Assembly (NCBI RefSeq): GCF_040931995.1
Contig: NZ_CP162412.1
Coordinates: 1,984,001 to 2,048,000 of the forward strand
Source: Pelagovum sp. HNIBRBA483
GTDB lineage: Bacteria > Pseudomonadota > Alphaproteobacteria > Rhodobacterales > Rhodobacteraceae
Length of the DNA: 64,000 bases
Direction of reading: 5' to 3'
Made by a program: the position numbers and the translations under genes. Of the stretch, positions 51,029-61,070 are shown one piece after another; the first letter of the stretch is position 1, and every line of letters starts with the position of its first letter. The notes below the pieces were generated by a model that did not search any database, was not told where the DNA came from, and worked only from the letters and a program-made list of their open reading frames with translations.

Positions 51029-51120
51029 ATCCAGTCCTCGATCTGTCAGATGTGAAATGACCCACGCCGCAGCGCGGTGATGTCGTACAATCTATGCCCA
51101 TTAGCGGCGGGTGCAATGGG

Positions 51121-52464
51121 CTACAGGTTCGGCCCCGGAACGAGCCGCGTCCCGTCATGGAACCGCCCGTAGCGGAACCGGCTCATATCATGACCTAACT
51201 CTCCGCCGGTCGCCATCGCCACCGCGATCTGCCCAAAGGCCGGCCCGATTCCGAATCCATGCCCGCTCATCCCCGTCACAACCGTCAGCCCCGGCAGGTC
51301 AGAGATCGTATCCACCACCGGCACGACGTCCGGCATGGTGTCGATCATCCCTGCCCAACTGGCCGCAATCGGTACCGGCCCCAATTCGGGATATGCTGCC
51401 TCGAAACGTCGCTTGATCTCGGCCACCTTCGCCTCATTCGGCGCAGGGTCCAGAATCCGCATCCTCTCGAAAGGGCTCTCCCCATCCAGCGCCCATCGGC
51501 GCGACGTGCCCCACCCATCGGGGAAACCGCGCGGCGCGAGCGGGCGATAAACCGTTCCCATCGGGTCCGCCCAAAGCTGCGGCAGATACCCCCTGAACGC
51601 CCGAAATGCATCTGGTCCGATATACAGCTCATGATACCCCGCTGGCGCAAGGCTGTAGCCCCCGTCCATCCGGCGCCGGAAAGCCAGTTTTGAATCGACC
51701 GCCCCGCCGGTGAAAATCTCTGGCATCGGCCCCGTTGCCGCGACCGTGCACCTTACCGAAAGCTGCGGGATGAAAACCCCGTGCCGCCGCAACAAAAGCG
51801 ACGACCACGCACCACCGGCAAGGATCACCGCATCCGCGCGAATGGTCCCGCTTTCGGTGATCACTCCGCTTACACGCCCGGCTGCGATATCCAGCCCACG
51901 CACCGCGCAGCCCTCACGGATCAACGCACCTTTTTCCGCCGCCATCCGCGCCAGCGCGGGCACCGCCAGCCACGGCTCGGCCCGCATGTCATCTGGTGTC
52001 CACAACGCCCCGCGATAGGCGTTCCGGTTGCCCGGCAGCAGGTCTGCAGCCTCCCTAGCCGATAGGATGCGCGTACTCATGCCATGCGCCTGCGCGTTCG
52101 GCAGCCATTCGGCATATTTCGCGACAGTGGCATCGTCCTCGGCCAGATAACAAACACCCGTCTGCTGCAACCCCGTCGCGCCACCAAGCGCCGCATCCCA
52201 TTTCCGCCAATGGCCACCTGCTTCCAGCATCACAGGAATTTCCGCCGCATCCCGCCCCTGCGCGCGGATCCAGCCCCAGTTGCGGCTCGATTGCTCGCCC
52301 GCAATCCGCCCCTTCTCCAGCAGCACGACCCGTAGCCCTTGCTCGGCCGCGAAGATCGCCGCCGAGACACCTGCAATCCCGCCACCGATCACCACCACAT
52401 CTGCCGCCTCCGGCAGCGTGGCACTATGCGTCATTGGTGTCTGATCATTGATGGGGAATCGCAT
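51121..52464 (-). CDS. FAD-dependent oxidoreductase of the DAO family
   Basis: The 447-residue protein has the dinucleotide-binding motif DVVVIGGGIAGVSAAIFA, a second strand ending RVVLLEKGRIAGEQSSRNWGW (cited as LLEKGRIAGEQSSRN), and a C-terminal GMSGHGFGIGPAFG motif that contacts FAD. This fits flavoenzymes that oxidise amino or N-methyl compounds such as glycine, sarcosine or D-amino acids. The substrate is unknown. ATG 52464 (MRFPIND) has GGAG upstream and was preferred to 52518. It may be co-transcribed with the M20 gene 92 bases downstream. Confidence 0.9.
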   Translation of the reverse strand: MRFPINDQTPMTHSATLPEAADVVVIGGGIAGVSAAIFAAEQGLRVVLLEKGRIAGEQSSRNWGWIRAQGRDAAEIPVMLEAGGHWRKWDAALGGATGLQQTGVCYLAEDDATVAKYAEWLPNAQAHGMSTRILSAREAADLLPGNRNAYRGALWTPDDMRAEPWLAVPALARMAAEKGALIREGCAVRGLDIAAGRVSGVITESGTIRADAVILAGGAWSSLLLRRHGVFIPQLSVRCTVAATGPMPEIFTGGAVDSKLAFRRRMDGGYSLAPAGYHELYIGPDAFRAFRGYLPQLWADPMGTVYRPLAPRGFPDGWGTSRRWALDGESPFERMRILDPAPNEAKVAEIKRRFEAAYPELGPVPIAASWAGMIDTMPDVVPVVDTISDLPGLTVVTGMSGHGFGIGPAFGQIAVAMATGGELGHDMSRFRYGRFHDGTRLVPGPNL

Positions 52465-52530
52465 TGCCGCTCCGCTTGTTGTTTCAGCGCAGCCTATCCC
52501 GCATTCCCGCCAGCGCAAGCCAGCGTGGCG

Positions 52531-53811
52531 TCAGTGCATTTTCTTGTGGATCCGCTGAATCATCAGCCACACGCCCGCGATCACCACCGGCGTCACCGCC
52601 GCCGCAACAAAGGGCTTCGGAACGCCAAATAACTTCTCCAACGGCCCGAGAAGATACATCGCCAAACCGACCCCATAATAACTTATCGCCACCACCGATA
52701 GCCCCTCGACAGTGCGCTGCAAGCGCAGCTGCATATCCGCCCGCTGGTCCATCGACTTTAGCAAATCCTGATTTTGCGCGGAGCGCTCCACATCCACCCG
52801 CGTCCGCAACAACTCGCTTGCGCGGATCGCCCGCGCCGCCATCTTTTCCAGCCGCGCCTCGGTGGATTTGACTGTTCGCATCGCCGGATCAAACCGCCGC
52901 ATCATGAATTCAGCAAACGTCTGGCGTCCGTGAAACCGCTCCTCGCGCAGCACTTCGATCCGCTGGTTCACAATCGTCTCATAGGCGCCCGTCGCGCCGA
53001 ACCGAAAGCTCGATTTCGCAACGATATGCTCCAGCGCCGATGAGATTTCCAACAAGGAGTGCAGCGTCTCACTTGGGCTTGTCATCGGCCCCGACATATC
53101 CGCGACAAGTGCCGAAAGCTGCTTTTCCAGCAGGCCCATCTGCGCGCCCAACTCGCGCGCCTTCGCAAGCCCCAGCATCGACATCGCCTTGTAAGTCTCG
53201 ATCTCGCAGAGCCGCTGGACCACCCGCCCGATCCTGCGCGCGCCAGTGGAGGGGCGGGCAAACAGCGCGAACCGCATATGTCCTGCCTCATCAATACGAA
53301 AATCGGCAGCCACCACCAGATCGTCATCCAGCATCCGGCTAATGGCGAGGCTTTCTGGCACGAACCAATCGCGCACTTTGTCAATGATCCCCTCATCGCC
53401 TTCTGCCTGTTCAACGCGGATCAAGGCCGACGTCATGCGCGTCCCAGGCGCCACGTCCAGCCAGTCTTGCGGAAAGAGCGCGAAAGTCGCGGCATCAAAT
53501 GGCCGCTCAGCGATGCCCTCACCAAAAATGGTGTAAGTCACAAATTCCGTATGGCTTTCCCATTTCAGCACATGCCGCCCGATCTGGCCGAAATAATGCG
53601 TGGCATCCGGCTGCGGATGGGGCGCGCCGAACCTGTCCAGCAAGTCAATCAGGTGCGCACGCTCCGCGTCACGGTCCCGCCCAGCTGCATTATGCGCGGG
53701 CTTGAGGGCGAGATACGCCGCCCGCCCTGGCGCCTCGACCGATGGGAAAGGCCGCGCATGCAGCTCATTGGCCAGCGCATAGCGAAGCGGATGATCTTCG
53801 ATTTTCGCCAT
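52531..53811 (-). CDS. DUF3422 family membrane-anchored protein
   Basis: The 426-residue protein matches DUF3422, a family of unknown function. It starts HPLRYALANELHARPFPSVEAPGR, seen as ANELHARPFPS, the family signature. The long middle part is helical and charged. Near the C-terminus are two membrane helices (VAISYYGVGLAMYLLGPLE, AAVTPVVIAGVWLMI) joined by a short loop, as in CorA-like ends, although the GMN motif is absent. An AT-rich stretch upstream probably holds its promoter. Confidence 0.9.
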   Translation of the reverse strand: MAKIEDHPLRYALANELHARPFPSVEAPGRAAYLALKPAHNAAGRDRDAERAHLIDLLDRFGAPHPQPDATHYFGQIGRHVLKWESHTEFVTYTIFGEGIAERPFDAATFALFPQDWLDVAPGTRMTSALIRVEQAEGDEGIIDKVRDWFVPESLAISRMLDDDLVVAADFRIDEAGHMRFALFARPSTGARRIGRVVQRLCEIETYKAMSMLGLAKARELGAQMGLLEKQLSALVADMSGPMTSPSETLHSLLEISSALEHIVAKSSFRFGATGAYETIVNQRIEVLREERFHGRQTFAEFMMRRFDPAMRTVKSTEARLEKMAARAIRASELLRTRVDVERSAQNQDLLKSMDQRADMQLRLQRTVEGLSVVAISYYGVGLAMYLLGPLEKLFGVPKPFVAAAVTPVVIAGVWLMIQRIHKKMH

Positions 53812-53941
53812 AATCTCTCAGCCATAGCAGTTTTCCCGCACCGTAGCGAGAAATTCCCCCAAGTCCACAATAAAATTGTTCATTATCAATAAGTTATCTG
53901 CACACCATTGCATACGATACCCGCAGAGCGCTGTACAAACG

Positions 53942-53974
53942 AAAACGCCCGGCGCGTGTCTCCACCGCCGGGCG
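53942..53974 (-). terminator. Rho-independent terminator after the ornithine decarboxylase gene
   Basis: On the minus strand a perfect 9-bp GC-rich stem (CGCCCGGCG/CGCCGGGCG, arms 53966-53974 and 53946-53954) with an 11-base loop is followed by TTTTC. It starts 23 bases after the decarboxylase stop. Confidence 0.8.
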
Positions 53975-53996
53975 CTCTCTATCTTGTTGGGAGGTC

Positions 53997-55169
53997 TTAG
54001 ATCGTCACAACGTCCAGCGGCGGGAAGCCATTGAAACAAACCGAAGAATAGGTCGAGGTATAGGCACCAGTATTGCGGATCAGCACCCGATCACCTGCCT
54101 TCAGCGTCAGCGGCAGCGGCATCGGGCGCTTCTCGTAAAGCACATCCGCGCTGTCGCACGACGGCCCCGCCATGATGCACGGCCCCATCGGGTCTGCGTC
54201 TTTCGCTGTCTCAAAATGGTAACGGATCGCCTCGCCCTCGGTTTCCGCCAAGCCAGAGAAACGGCCAATATCGAGATAGACCCAGCGGTGCAGGTCACGG
54301 TCCGATTTACGGCTGACCAGCATCACTTCCGATACGATCACACCCGCCTCGGCCACCATGCCACGGCCCGGCTCGGCCATGATGGTTTCCACATCACCAA
54401 ACCGCGCGAGAACCATATCCATAACACCGGCAGCATAGGCCGTCGGCGCTTCGATCTCTTCGTCGTAGAATGCCGGAAAGCCACCACCGATGTTCAGCAG
54501 GCGCAGCGCATGCCCTTCCGCTTTGGCGGCGTGCCAGATCGCGGCCAGCCCATCCAGCGCCGGTCCCCACATCGCGGCCTGCCGCGTCTGGCTGCCCACA
54601 TGAAACGAAAAGCCAACCGGATCCAGCCCCAACGCCTTCGCGTAGCCAAGCAAACGGATCGCGGTATCACGGTCACAGCCGAACTTGCGGGTCAACGGCC
54701 AGTCGGCCTCGCTCACCTCAACGATCAGGCGGATATAGACCTGCGCACCAGGCGCATGTTCGGCGATCTTTTCCAGCTCTTCCTCGGCATCGGCTGCAAA
54801 AATCCCAATCCCCGCGTTCCATGCAAAGGCGATGTCGGAGGGCCGCTTGATGGTGTTGCCGAAGGAGATGTGCTCCGGTTTCGCGCCTTGGCTCAGGCAC
54901 AGCTCGATCTCGGCGCGCGACGCCGCATCAAAATGCGACCCCAGCGCCACCAGCCGCGCAATGATGTCCCGCGCAGGGTTAGCTTTGACCGCGTAGTGAA
55001 TGTCGGCACGGCCCAACCCCGCCTTCAGCGCATGATACTGCTGCTCGACACGGTCGACATCAATCACCAGCGTCGGCCGGTCAAATACAGTTTCCGCGAC
55101 GAACTGATCGAGGCGAGAGGGATTTACAATAGCTTCGGAGGCGGACGCCCCCGCAAAATGCATCGTCAT
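53997..55169 (-). CDS. Ornithine/lysine decarboxylase, fold type III PLP enzyme
   Basis: The enzyme decarboxylates ornithine (perhaps also lysine) to putrescine (or cadaverine). The 390-residue protein has the PLP lysine in IHYAVKANPARDI, the FDAASRAEIELCL and SFGNTIKRPSDI motifs, FHVGSQT, GGGFPAFYD, and the C-terminal active-site Cys region MAGPSCDSADVL followed by GAYTSTYSSVCFNGF. I place the start at ATG 55169, because AGGAG is 6 bases away; ATG 55175 touches the AGGAG directly. A structured leader lies upstream and a terminator downstream. Confidence 0.93.
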   Translation of the reverse strand: MTMHFAGASASEAIVNPSRLDQFVAETVFDRPTLVIDVDRVEQQYHALKAGLGRADIHYAVKANPARDIIARLVALGSHFDAASRAEIELCLSQGAKPEHISFGNTIKRPSDIAFAWNAGIGIFAADAEEELEKIAEHAPGAQVYIRLIVEVSEADWPLTRKFGCDRDTAIRLLGYAKALGLDPVGFSFHVGSQTRQAAMWGPALDGLAAIWHAAKAEGHALRLLNIGGGFPAFYDEEIEAPTAYAAGVMDMVLARFGDVETIMAEPGRGMVAEAGVIVSEVMLVSRKSDRDLHRWVYLDIGRFSGLAETEGEAIRYHFETAKDADPMGPCIMAGPSCDSADVLYEKRPMPLPLTLKAGDRVLIRNTGAYTSTYSSVCFNGFPPLDVVTI

Positions 55170-55320
55170 GGTCATCTCCTATAGACCCGGCCATCTATGA
55201 CCGCTCACTTCCAAGGGAGACGTTACCGTCGCTGCGTAAACGCGTGTCGGGAGATGCGCCCGATCGTGGCCAGAGGTGCGTGCGTTGGCGTCTGTGCGCG
55301 GGCGTTTGTCGCTTTTGTTG
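55170..55320 (-). promoter_or_regulatory. Structured 5' leader of the decarboxylase gene, probable speF-type RNA
   Basis: The leader forms several stems on the minus strand: TCGGG/CCCGA around 55248-55264, GACG-GTAA-CGTC (55219-55230, a GNRA-type loop), ATAGAT/GTCTAT (55181-55198), and GGTCAT/ATGACC (55170-55175 with 55197-55202), which encloses the AGGAG ribosome-binding site. A conserved leader called speF is known upstream of ornithine decarboxylase genes in alphaproteobacteria; position and structure agree, but I could not compare with its model. Confidence 0.6.
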
Positions 55321-55391
55321 AGTCGTTTCAAGAGAAATTTTTTGATTTCCAAAAATTTCCGCAAAAATCGGCAAAAACCCCCGTTTTCCAC
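55179..55391 (-). CDS. Possible 70-codon upstream reading frame in the decarboxylase leader
   Basis: An ATG-started frame of 70 codons (starts MENGGFCRFLRKFLEIKK) ends 9 bases before the decarboxylase start at 55169. Its N-terminal third is rich in Lys, Arg, Phe and Leu. The Shine-Dalgarno is weak and the frame runs through the structured leader, so it may be chance. If translated, it could be a regulatory leader peptide. Low confidence. Confidence 0.25.
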   Translation of the reverse strand: MENGGFCRFLRKFLEIKKFLLKRLNKSDKRPRTDANARTSGHDRAHLPTRVYAATVTSPLEVSGHRWPGL

Positions 55392-55418
55392 TATAAAATG
55401 ATCAAATTATGCCTTCTT

Positions 55419-56711
55419 TCACCCCGTTCTTGGGCGTCCATCAGCGTCAAAAATCACCTGAAATCCAGCAACGAATTTATGCTGCACTCTTCCGGGGAGC
55501 AGCAAACTGTCAAACGGATCTGCTTCTACCAAATCACCCCGCCCCAGCGCATAGGCATCGACGTGATCCACCGTCCCGTTGCGGATGATTTTGTCGCTAC
55601 CACGAAAGGCGTAGCAGATCTCCCGCGCAGGGTCTTCTGTCTCCACCAAGACCCGATCAGGTCCAGAGAGAGACACCCGCGTGACGCGGGTTCTGGGCGC
55701 ATAGAACCCGTGCAAAATCCCCACCTCTTCCGGCTGGCGCGGCAGGATTTCCGGCACGAGCGTCACAGGGCCAGAGAATTGCAACATGATCTGCTCCGCA
55801 TCACGCTGCGCGGATGTCACCGCAACCGGCTTCCACTCGTCCCCTCGGTCCACCGCCGCCATCGCACTGCCAAAGACCTCGCCCAGCAACACCTTTCCCA
55901 GGCTGCTAGTATGGATCGGATCCTGAAAACCATCCTCATGAGTGTAGAACGGAAATTGGTAGCGAGGCCCGACAAAGGTGCAATCGATACGGCGGTCACA
56001 AAGCGCGCGCACCGCCAACCGATTAGGCCAGTTGTTACCCGTCCCCGGCGCACCCGTTCCTGCGGGCTGATCGAGGAACCAGTGAATGGGAAGGTCCAAC
56101 TCTGAAAGATCGGCTTCAATGTCCGCCATCAGCGCCAGCAGATGTTCTTCATATGCCGCGCCACTCATCGTCCGGTCATTCTCGCCATGACTGAACGCAA
56201 TGAATATCTTCGATGCGGGCCTCCCACGGGCTTCTGACAGCGCCGCCCCATGTTGGATCGCAGCAATAAGGTTCACATACACATGCGATTTCTCGCCATT
56301 ATCGGCGTAGCGGTGAATGCCGTTCTTATCTACAAAGCCCTGCCCACCGATGCCCGCAGTCCGCACCAGCACATCCGGCCGCACGCCTTCGCAACGTTGT
56401 AAGAAAGCCTGCCCAGTAGCCCGCACAATTGATTGCACGCCGGTCGCCTCATCCCGTGCGGGTATAAGCCGCTCCGCTTTCGTAACAGGCGGATGCCCCA
56501 AAAACCCCCGCGTGCCGCCAACAGTTTCACGAAACACATCATCGAACGTGAGAACCTTATGATCCCATCGAGTTCGCACATCGATAACCGGCCCCGAAGG
56601 CGCCACTCCCGAGTTCGACTGGCCATAGTGAAAACACAAAACCGTGTCGCCACGGTCCTTGGCCTTTGGCGCATAATCATCAGTCAAAATGCAATTCGCC
56701 ATAATCGCCAT
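55419..56711 (-). CDS. SGNH/sialate-O-acetylesterase-like hydrolase
   Basis: The protein has the catalytic Ser motif of the sialate O-acetylesterase-like SGNH group (CFHYGQSNS), a mid-protein IAFSHGENDRTMSG segment, and DPIHTSSLGK, which holds the Asp-x-x-His of the triad. The C-terminal part (from about residue 300) is a separate beta-rich region. The substrate is unknown, perhaps an acetylated carbohydrate. There is no signal peptide. The start is uncertain: ATG 56711 is used, with GTG 56744 and ATG 56702 as alternatives. It lies downstream of the pntB terminator. Confidence 0.7.
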   Translation of the reverse strand: MAIMANCILTDDYAPKAKDRGDTVLCFHYGQSNSGVAPSGPVIDVRTRWDHKVLTFDDVFRETVGGTRGFLGHPPVTKAERLIPARDEATGVQSIVRATGQAFLQRCEGVRPDVLVRTAGIGGQGFVDKNGIHRYADNGEKSHVYVNLIAAIQHGAALSEARGRPASKIFIAFSHGENDRTMSGAAYEEHLLALMADIEADLSELDLPIHWFLDQPAGTGAPGTGNNWPNRLAVRALCDRRIDCTFVGPRYQFPFYTHEDGFQDPIHTSSLGKVLLGEVFGSAMAAVDRGDEWKPVAVTSAQRDAEQIMLQFSGPVTLVPEILPRQPEEVGILHGFYAPRTRVTRVSLSGPDRVLVETEDPAREICYAFRGSDKIIRNGTVDHVDAYALGRGDLVEADPFDSLLLPGRVQHKFVAGFQVIFDADGRPRTG

Positions 56712-56783
56712 CAATGGCTGCGAGGGTCGAACATCACGCACCACAAATCAAGAACTTCAGCAGCCCATCCCGTCATGGCAAAC

Positions 56784-56809
56784 AAAAACCCCCGCCGAAG
56801 CGGGGGTTT
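56784..56809 (-). terminator. Rho-independent terminator after pntB
   Basis: On the minus strand CCCCCGC-TTCG-GCGGGGG forms a perfect 7-bp stem with a very stable C(UUCG)G loop, followed by TTTTT. It begins 24 bases after the pntB stop. T residues also follow on the plus strand, so it could act in both directions. Confidence 0.9.
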
Positions 56810-56832
56810 CTCAAATCCAATCTGCCTGCCCG

Positions 56833-58266
56833 TTAACTGATTTTTGTCAGCAGGGTATCGAGGCTTGCTTTGGCATCGCCGTAGAACATGCGCGTGTTTT
56901 CTTTGTAGAAGAGCGGGTTTTCGATGCCCGAATAGCCCGTGCCCTGTCCCCGCTTGGAGACGAACACCTGCTTGGCCTTCCAGCATTCCAGCACCGGCAT
57001 ACCCGCGATGGGGCTGTTCGGGTCTTCTTGTGCCGCAGGGTTCACGATGTCGTTGGAGCCGATCACGATGGCCACGTCCGTTTCAGGGAAGTCCTCGTTG
57101 ATCTCGTCCATCTCCATCACGATGTCATAGGGCACCTTCGCTTCCGCCAACAGCACGTTCATATGCCCCGGCAAGCGCCCCGCAACGGGGTGAATGGCAA
57201 AGCGCACGTTCTTGCCCTTGGCCCGCAGGCGGCGGGTCAGTTCCGCCACGTTCTGTTGCGCCTGCGCCACCGCCATACCGTAGCCCGGGATGATGATCAC
57301 GCTGTCGGCCTCGTCCAGAGCCTGCGCCACACCATCCGCCTCGATCGCGATCTGCTCGCCCTCGACCTCCATCGCCGGCCCCGCAGCGCCGCCAAAGCCC
57401 CCGAGGATCACGCTGATGAACGACCGGTTCATCGCCTTACACATGATGTAGCTGAGGATCGCGCCCGACGAACCGACCAAGGCACCCACAACGATCAGCA
57501 GGTCGTTGCCGAGGCTGAAGCCAATCGCCGCCGCGGCCCACCCCGAATAGGAGTTCAGCATCGACACAACCACCGGCATGTCCGCGCCGCCGATCCCCAT
57601 GATCAGGTGATAGCCGATGAACAGCGCCGCCGCCGTCAGGATCAACAGGGGCAGCATCGCGCCCGCGTTCAGATACCACACAAGGCACACGACCGAGAGC
57701 AAAGCCGCCGCCGCATTCAGCAGATGCCCGCCCGGCAGCTTTGTCGCAGCCGAGTTCACCTTGCCCGCCAGCTTGCCATAGGCAATCACCGAGCCGGTGA
57801 AGGTCACCGCACCGATCCAGATGCCCAGCGACAACTCGATCTTCAGGATCGCGATCTCAATCGGCTCTTTCTTGGCGACCAACAGCGCAAACGCGCCCTC
57901 AACGCCTTCGCCCGCAGCCTTCGCCGCTTCAACGAGGTTAATGGTCATCTCGGCATTGAAGCCCACGAACACCGCCGCAAGGCCCACCAGCGAGTGCATC
58001 GCCGCCACCAGCTGCGGCATCTCGGTCATCTGCACCCGCATCGCCACATAATAGCCGATCAGGCCACCCGCTGCGATCAGCACCAGCGACAGAAGCCACA
58101 GCCCCGCCCCCGGTCCAACCAGCGTCGCAAAGACCGCAATCGCCATCCCCACGATGCCGTACCACACCGCGCGTTTCGCGCTTTCCTGCCCAGACAATCC
58201 CCCCAGCGAGAGGATGAACAGAACACCGGCAACGACATAGGCTGCCATGGTAAACGAATTTTCCAT
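56833..58266 (-). CDS. pntB: NAD(P) transhydrogenase (Re/Si-specific) subunit beta
   Basis: PntB is the membrane and NADP(H)-binding subunit of the proton-translocating transhydrogenase, which makes NADPH from NADH at the cost of the proton gradient. The 477-residue protein has about nine membrane helices in its first 270 residues and a C-terminal NADP domain with [36 protein letters not shown] (cited as [14 protein letters not shown]) and [20 protein letters not shown] lies upstream. It follows pntA after 15 bases. Confidence 0.97.
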   Translation of the reverse strand: MENSFTMAAYVVAGVLFILSLGGLSGQESAKRAVWYGIVGMAIAVFATLVGPGAGLWLLSLVLIAAGGLIGYYVAMRVQMTEMPQLVAAMHSLVGLAAVFVGFNAEMTINLVEAAKAAGEGVEGAFALLVAKKEPIEIAILKIELSLGIWIGAVTFTGSVIAYGKLAGKVNSAATKLPGGHLLNAAAALLSVVCLVWYLNAGAMLPLLILTAAALFIGYHLIMGIGGADMPVVVSMLNSYSGWAAAAIGFSLGNDLLIVVGALVGSSGAILSYIMCKAMNRSFISVILGGFGGAAGPAMEVEGEQIAIEADGVAQALDEADSVIIIPGYGMAVAQAQQNVAELTRRLRAKGKNVRFAIHPVAGRLPGHMNVLLAEAKVPYDIVMEMDEINEDFPETDVAIVIGSNDIVNPAAQEDPNSPIAGMPVLECWKAKQVFVSKRGQGTGYSGIENPLFYKENTRMFYGDAKASLDTLLTKIS

Positions 58267-58281
58267 TGTTCTGGCTCCCCC

Positions 58282-59862
58282 TTAAGATTTCTGGAACATG
58301 GCGAGCATGCGCCGGGTGACAAGGAAGCCACCAAAGATGTTGATACCCGCCATAAAGACCGAGATGGCCGCCAACAGGATCACGAGGAACCCGCCCGATC
58401 CGATCTGGATCAAGGCGCCCAGAATGATGATCGACGAGATCGCGTTCGTCACCGCCATCAGCGGTGTGTGCAGCGAATGCGCGACGTTCCAGATCACCTG
58501 GAAGCCGATGAACACCGACAGAACGAACACGATGAAGTGCTGCATGAAGCTCGCCGGCATATCCGGGATCAGCCCCACGCCAAGGATCAGCGCCGCGCCG
58601 ATGGCCAGCAGCGTCACCTGGTTCTTGGTCTGCGCCTTGAAGGCCGCAGCTTCCGCCGCGCGCTTCTCCTCCGGCGTCAGCTCCTTGGCCGCTTCCTTCT
58701 TCGGAGCAGCCGCAATCGCCTGCACCTTCGGCGGTGGTGGCGGGAAGGTGATCTCCCCCTCATGGGTGATCGTGGCACCACGGATCACGTCATCGTCCAT
58801 ATTGTGGTTCGGCGTGCCGTCCTTCTCGGGCGTCAGGTCCGTCATCATATGGCGGATGTTCGTCGCATAGAGCGTCGAGGCCTGCTGCGCCATCCGGCTG
58901 GGGAAGTCGGTATAGCCGATGATGATCACGCCGTTATCGGTCACGATCCGCTCGTCGGCCTTGGTCAGCTTGCAGTTGCCGCCCCGCTCTGCCGCCAGAT
59001 CGACGATCACCGACCCCGGCTTCATCGCCTGCACCATGTCCTCGGTCCACAGCTCCGGCGCCTCGCGGTTCGGGATCAGCGCGGTGGTGATGACGATATC
59101 CATTTCAGGGGCCAACTCGCGGAACTTCGCCAGCTGCGCCTCACGGAATTCCGGCGAGGAAACAGAGGCATAGCCGCCGCTGGCAGATCCATCCTGCTGT
59201 TCTTCCTCGAAATCGAGATAGACGAACTCAGCGCCCATCGATTCCACCTGCTCGGCCACTTCCGGCCGCACGTCGAAGGCATAGGTCATCGCGCCCAGCG
59301 AGGTCGATGTCCCGATCGCCGCCAGACCGGCCACACCAGCGCCCACGATCAGCACCTTCGCCGGCGGCACCTTGCCCGCCGCCGTCACCTGCCCGGTGAA
59401 GAACCGGCCAAAGTTGTTGCCCGCCTCGATCACCGCGCGATAGCCCGCGATATTCGCCATCGAGGACAGCGCATCCATCTTCTGCGCGCGGCTGATGCGC
59501 GGCACCATGTCCATCGCAATCACGCTCGCGCCCTTCGAACGCGCCAACTCCATCAGCGCCTCGTTCGACGCAGGATAGAAAAACGAAATCAAAGTCTGAC
59601 CCTTCGTCAGACGCTTGGCCTCCGTCTCCGAAGGCGGACGCACCTTCGCAACGATGTCTACGGCCTTGAACAGCGCTGCGCCGGTCTTCACCACCTCGAC
59701 GCCAGCCTCCTTATAGGCCGCGTCGGTAAACCCAGCAGCTTCCCCCGCTTTTGTCTCGATCACGCATTCGTAGCCGAGCTTCTGCAATTCCTTGGCCGAG
59801 GCAGGGGTCATCGCGACCCTGTTCTCACCAGCGAATGTTTCCTTTGGTGCGCCGATTTTCAC
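58282..59862 (-). CDS. pntA: NAD(P) transhydrogenase (Re/Si-specific) subunit alpha
   Basis: PntA binds NAD(H) and supplies some membrane helices of the transhydrogenase. The 526-residue protein is a single-chain form: NAD-binding domain ([20 protein letters not shown], cited as [46 protein letters not shown]), a Glu/Lys/Ala linker at about 370-400, and three to four C-terminal helices (pntA2 region fused). It starts at GTG 59862 with GGGGAC upstream. Transcription of pntAB ends at 56784-56809. Confidence 0.97.
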   Translation of the reverse strand: MKIGAPKETFAGENRVAMTPASAKELQKLGYECVIETKAGEAAGFTDAAYKEAGVEVVKTGAALFKAVDIVAKVRPPSETEAKRLTKGQTLISFFYPASNEALMELARSKGASVIAMDMVPRISRAQKMDALSSMANIAGYRAVIEAGNNFGRFFTGQVTAAGKVPPAKVLIVGAGVAGLAAIGTSTSLGAMTYAFDVRPEVAEQVESMGAEFVYLDFEEEQQDGSASGGYASVSSPEFREAQLAKFRELAPEMDIVITTALIPNREAPELWTEDMVQAMKPGSVIVDLAAERGGNCKLTKADERIVTDNGVIIIGYTDFPSRMAQQASTLYATNIRHMMTDLTPEKDGTPNHNMDDDVIRGATITHEGEITFPPPPPKVQAIAAAPKKEAAKELTPEEKRAAEAAAFKAQTKNQVTLLAIGAALILGVGLIPDMPASFMQHFIVFVLSVFIGFQVIWNVAHSLHTPLMAVTNAISSIIILGALIQIGSGGFLVILLAAISVFMAGINIFGGFLVTRRMLAMFQKS

Positions 59863-59997
59863 GGACTGTCCCCTTTGGTTGATTGTCCTGTCGCCCTTCC
59901 ACTATCGCGCGCAACAAAGTTTCTCAAGCAACGAAAAACCAATTTTCGACACTTTGTGCGCTAACAGCGACTTTGGCGCGCGACTGGCCACACCAGA

Positions 59998-60447
59998 TCA
60001 CAGCCAGCGGCGCGTCTTTTCGCAGTATCGGGCAAAATCAGCGCGGAACTTCCGGCGCAAACGGTCCTCTTCGGGAATGATGAAACGCCGTTCCAGAACC
60101 CACGCCAAAACAGGCACGAGAACCAGCCCCAACACCGCATCCATCCACAAGATAACCCCTGCCAAAAGCAGGACATCGCCCAGATAAATCGGATTGCGGC
60201 TCCGCCGGAAGATCCCGCTTTGCACCAGCCTGTCCGCCTCCCTGTGCGGGATGATCGTCGTGCGTTGGCGGCGCATCTCGGTTGCTGCCAGCAACATCAA
60301 CAGAACTCCGCCACCGATCAGGATACCTGCAAGAAATTGCGTGACCGGATGCGCCAGCGATAAGTTCCAAGGGTCAATCCGCGCCACCCCGTATGCCAGT
60401 ACAGCAAACAGCAAGGTCCAAAGCGGCGGAAGATCGATCATTTTCAT
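59998..60447 (-). CDS. Isoprenylcysteine carboxylmethyltransferase-like membrane protein
   Basis: The 149-residue protein has three to four membrane helices and the ICMT/PEMT-like signature [18 protein letters not shown] (cited as [18 protein letters not shown]), [14 protein letters not shown] and the C-terminal [16 protein letters not shown] followed by the [12 protein letters not shown] tail. Such bacterial proteins are thought to be SAM-dependent methyltransferases of lipids or small molecules, but the substrate is unknown. Two in-frame ATGs (60447, 60441) can start it. Confidence 0.85.
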   Translation of the reverse strand: MKMIDLPPLWTLLFAVLAYGVARIDPWNLSLAHPVTQFLAGILIGGGVLLMLLAATEMRRQRTTIIPHREADRLVQSGIFRRSRNPIYLGDVLLLAGVILWMDAVLGLVLVPVLAWVLERRFIIPEEDRLRRKFRADFARYCEKTRRWL

Positions 60448-60604
60448 AATCCCACCCTGCCCGCCTTCGTGTGCTTTGTCACCCCGAACCTGCGCTTTTC
60501 ATGACGCCACGAAACACCTTCAACCTCTTGCCTCTGCAATCAAAAGCCCCATCTTTGCGTTAACGTCACGCATTCGCGGCAACAAAGAAATACCGGAGGC
60601 AGCA

Positions 60605-61069
<465 letters not shown>

Positions 61070-61070
61070 G

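Noticed and set aside
56689-59964. A very long plus-strand reading frame (over 1000 codons) opposite pntA and pntB
   Set aside because: It is antisense to two clear, full-length genes. Its composition is dominated by His, Arg, Asp and Gln, as expected from the opposite strand of GC-rich membrane-protein genes.
59863-59997. A promoter for pntA (TTGAGA near GATAGT)
   Set aside because: The elements are only 15 bases apart and the match is marginal, so I did not list it as a feature.
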